A stretch of 64,000 nt of DNA from Rhodospirillales bacterium. Its GTDB lineage: Bacteria > Pseudomonadota > Alphaproteobacteria > Rhodospirillales > UBA2165. The notes under the pieces are model-generated. The model worked only from the letters and a program-made list of their open reading frames with translations. It did no database searches and was not told where the DNA came from. Position 1 is the first letter of the stretch. Each line of letters begins with the position of its first letter. Below are positions 63,545 through 64,000 of the stretch, piece by piece. The stretch is from positions 1-64,000 of the forward strand of contig JAOMCN010000008.1 of NCBI GenBank assembly GCA_028345065.1, read 5' to 3'. The translations under genes were made by a program, and so were the position numbers.

Positions 63545-64000
63545 TTCTCTTTAGAGGCACTGCCTCCTACCTTATTCTTTAACGATAATAGATCGACGAA
63601 GCCGTTCACACCAAAATCAGCAATACGCACGAACTCTATTAGGTGATAATCGGTAAATAGCTGCACCTCAACGCTAACATCATTTACCGAAGCGACTAAG
63701 CCCACTGGCAATCCAGGAGGGAAAACTCCGCCATGACCCGACGTAATGATCCGTTCACTAGACGTGATATGTGCGCCAGGTGGTAAATGGATAAGCCTCG
63801 GACGTTCCGTATTACCGCCAACCATCAGCGCCCGAGTGCGTGTAGACTCAAGAATTACCGGTATTCTCGAATTGATATCGGTAGCTAGAAGAATACGTGC
63901 TGAATTTTTTGATACTGCAATAATACGACCGACAAAACCTTTATCACTGAGGACCGGTTGCCCTTTTCCTACACCATTCTCAGAACCAGCATTTATGACA
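63541..64000 (-). CDS. mreC: Rod shape-determining protein MreC, C-terminal part
   Basis: The C-terminal part of MreC, with the frame open to the right edge. Read leftward it includes GKGQPVLSDKGFVGRIIAVS, SARILLATDINSRIPVILES and HGGVFPPGLPVGLVASVND, the beta-barrel region that binds PBP2. An internal methionine (MVGGNTERP) is not the start. The gene begins outside the window, as does mreB. Confidence 0.88.
   Translation of the reverse strand, partial: VINAGSENGVGKGQPVLSDKGFVGRIIAVSKNSARILLATDINSRIPVILESTRTRALMVGGNTERPRLIHLPPGAHITSSERIITSGHGGVFPPGLPVGLVASVNDVSVEVQLFTDYHLIEFVRIADFGVNGFVDLLSLKNKVGGSASKEK

Overview
The window reads as a piece of an alphaproteobacterial chromosome, probably a free-living, marine-like heterotroph; the order cannot be fixed from the sequence alone. 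The reasons are the MreC-MreD-PBP2-RodA cell-shape block at the right end, the many uptake and catabolic operons (LivF, TctABC, SsuABC-type ABC transporter, molybdenum hydroxylase, Rieske and LigB enzymes, hydantoinase pair), and moderate GC with two clearly GC-richer blocks (about 11.5-15.2 kb and 36.4-40.1 kb).

Layout. 1-11.3 kb: catabolic genes. These are a LivF end, a DapA-family lyase/synthase, a cupin, a three-subunit CO/xanthine-dehydrogenase-type molybdenum hydroxylase with a trailing beta-hydroxyacid dehydrogenase, a flavin monooxygenase with an NTF2-like front domain, and an overlapping Rieske oxygenase/LigB dioxygenase pair. 11.4-15.5 kb: a GC-rich complete SsuABC/NMT1-type ABC transporter bracketed by two nearly identical 41-bp direct repeats, as if inserted as a cassette. 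15.6-27.6 kb: mixed accessory genes (2OG-Fe(II) oxygenase, glycosyltransferase, two EamA exporters, cysteine synthase-like enzyme, cupin, GYD protein, cysteine hydrolase, capsule/sugar-type proteins, M15-like protein, a decayed Sel1 gene). 27.8-40.1 kb: a TctABC tripartite transporter, cupin, VOC dioxygenase-like protein, sulfatase, GFA protein, class IV aminotransferase and an HyuB/HyuA pair.

40.1-59.8 kb is an accessory island. It holds a P4-type primase-helicase with a downstream AlpA-like regulator, a mobile NrdR-like repressor with a candidate NrdR box, a DUF4258/XRE-like unknown operon with a symmetric operator, an HNH nuclease plus DGQHR-protein pair, a tyrosine phosphatase, an HsdS-like/AlbA_2 fusion, and a run of SeqA_N-like RHH protein, Sel1 protein, ADP-ribosylglycohydrolase, membrane protein, UDG-like protein and a metallopeptidase-like protein with a HicA-like C-terminus. 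It abuts tRNA-Lys(CTT), but no integrase and no second att copy is visible. The DGQHR/HNH pair and the HEXXH/HicA-like fusion are the best candidates for undescribed defence or toxin systems. After the tRNA, the core genes rodA, mrdA, mreD and mreC run leftward out of the window.
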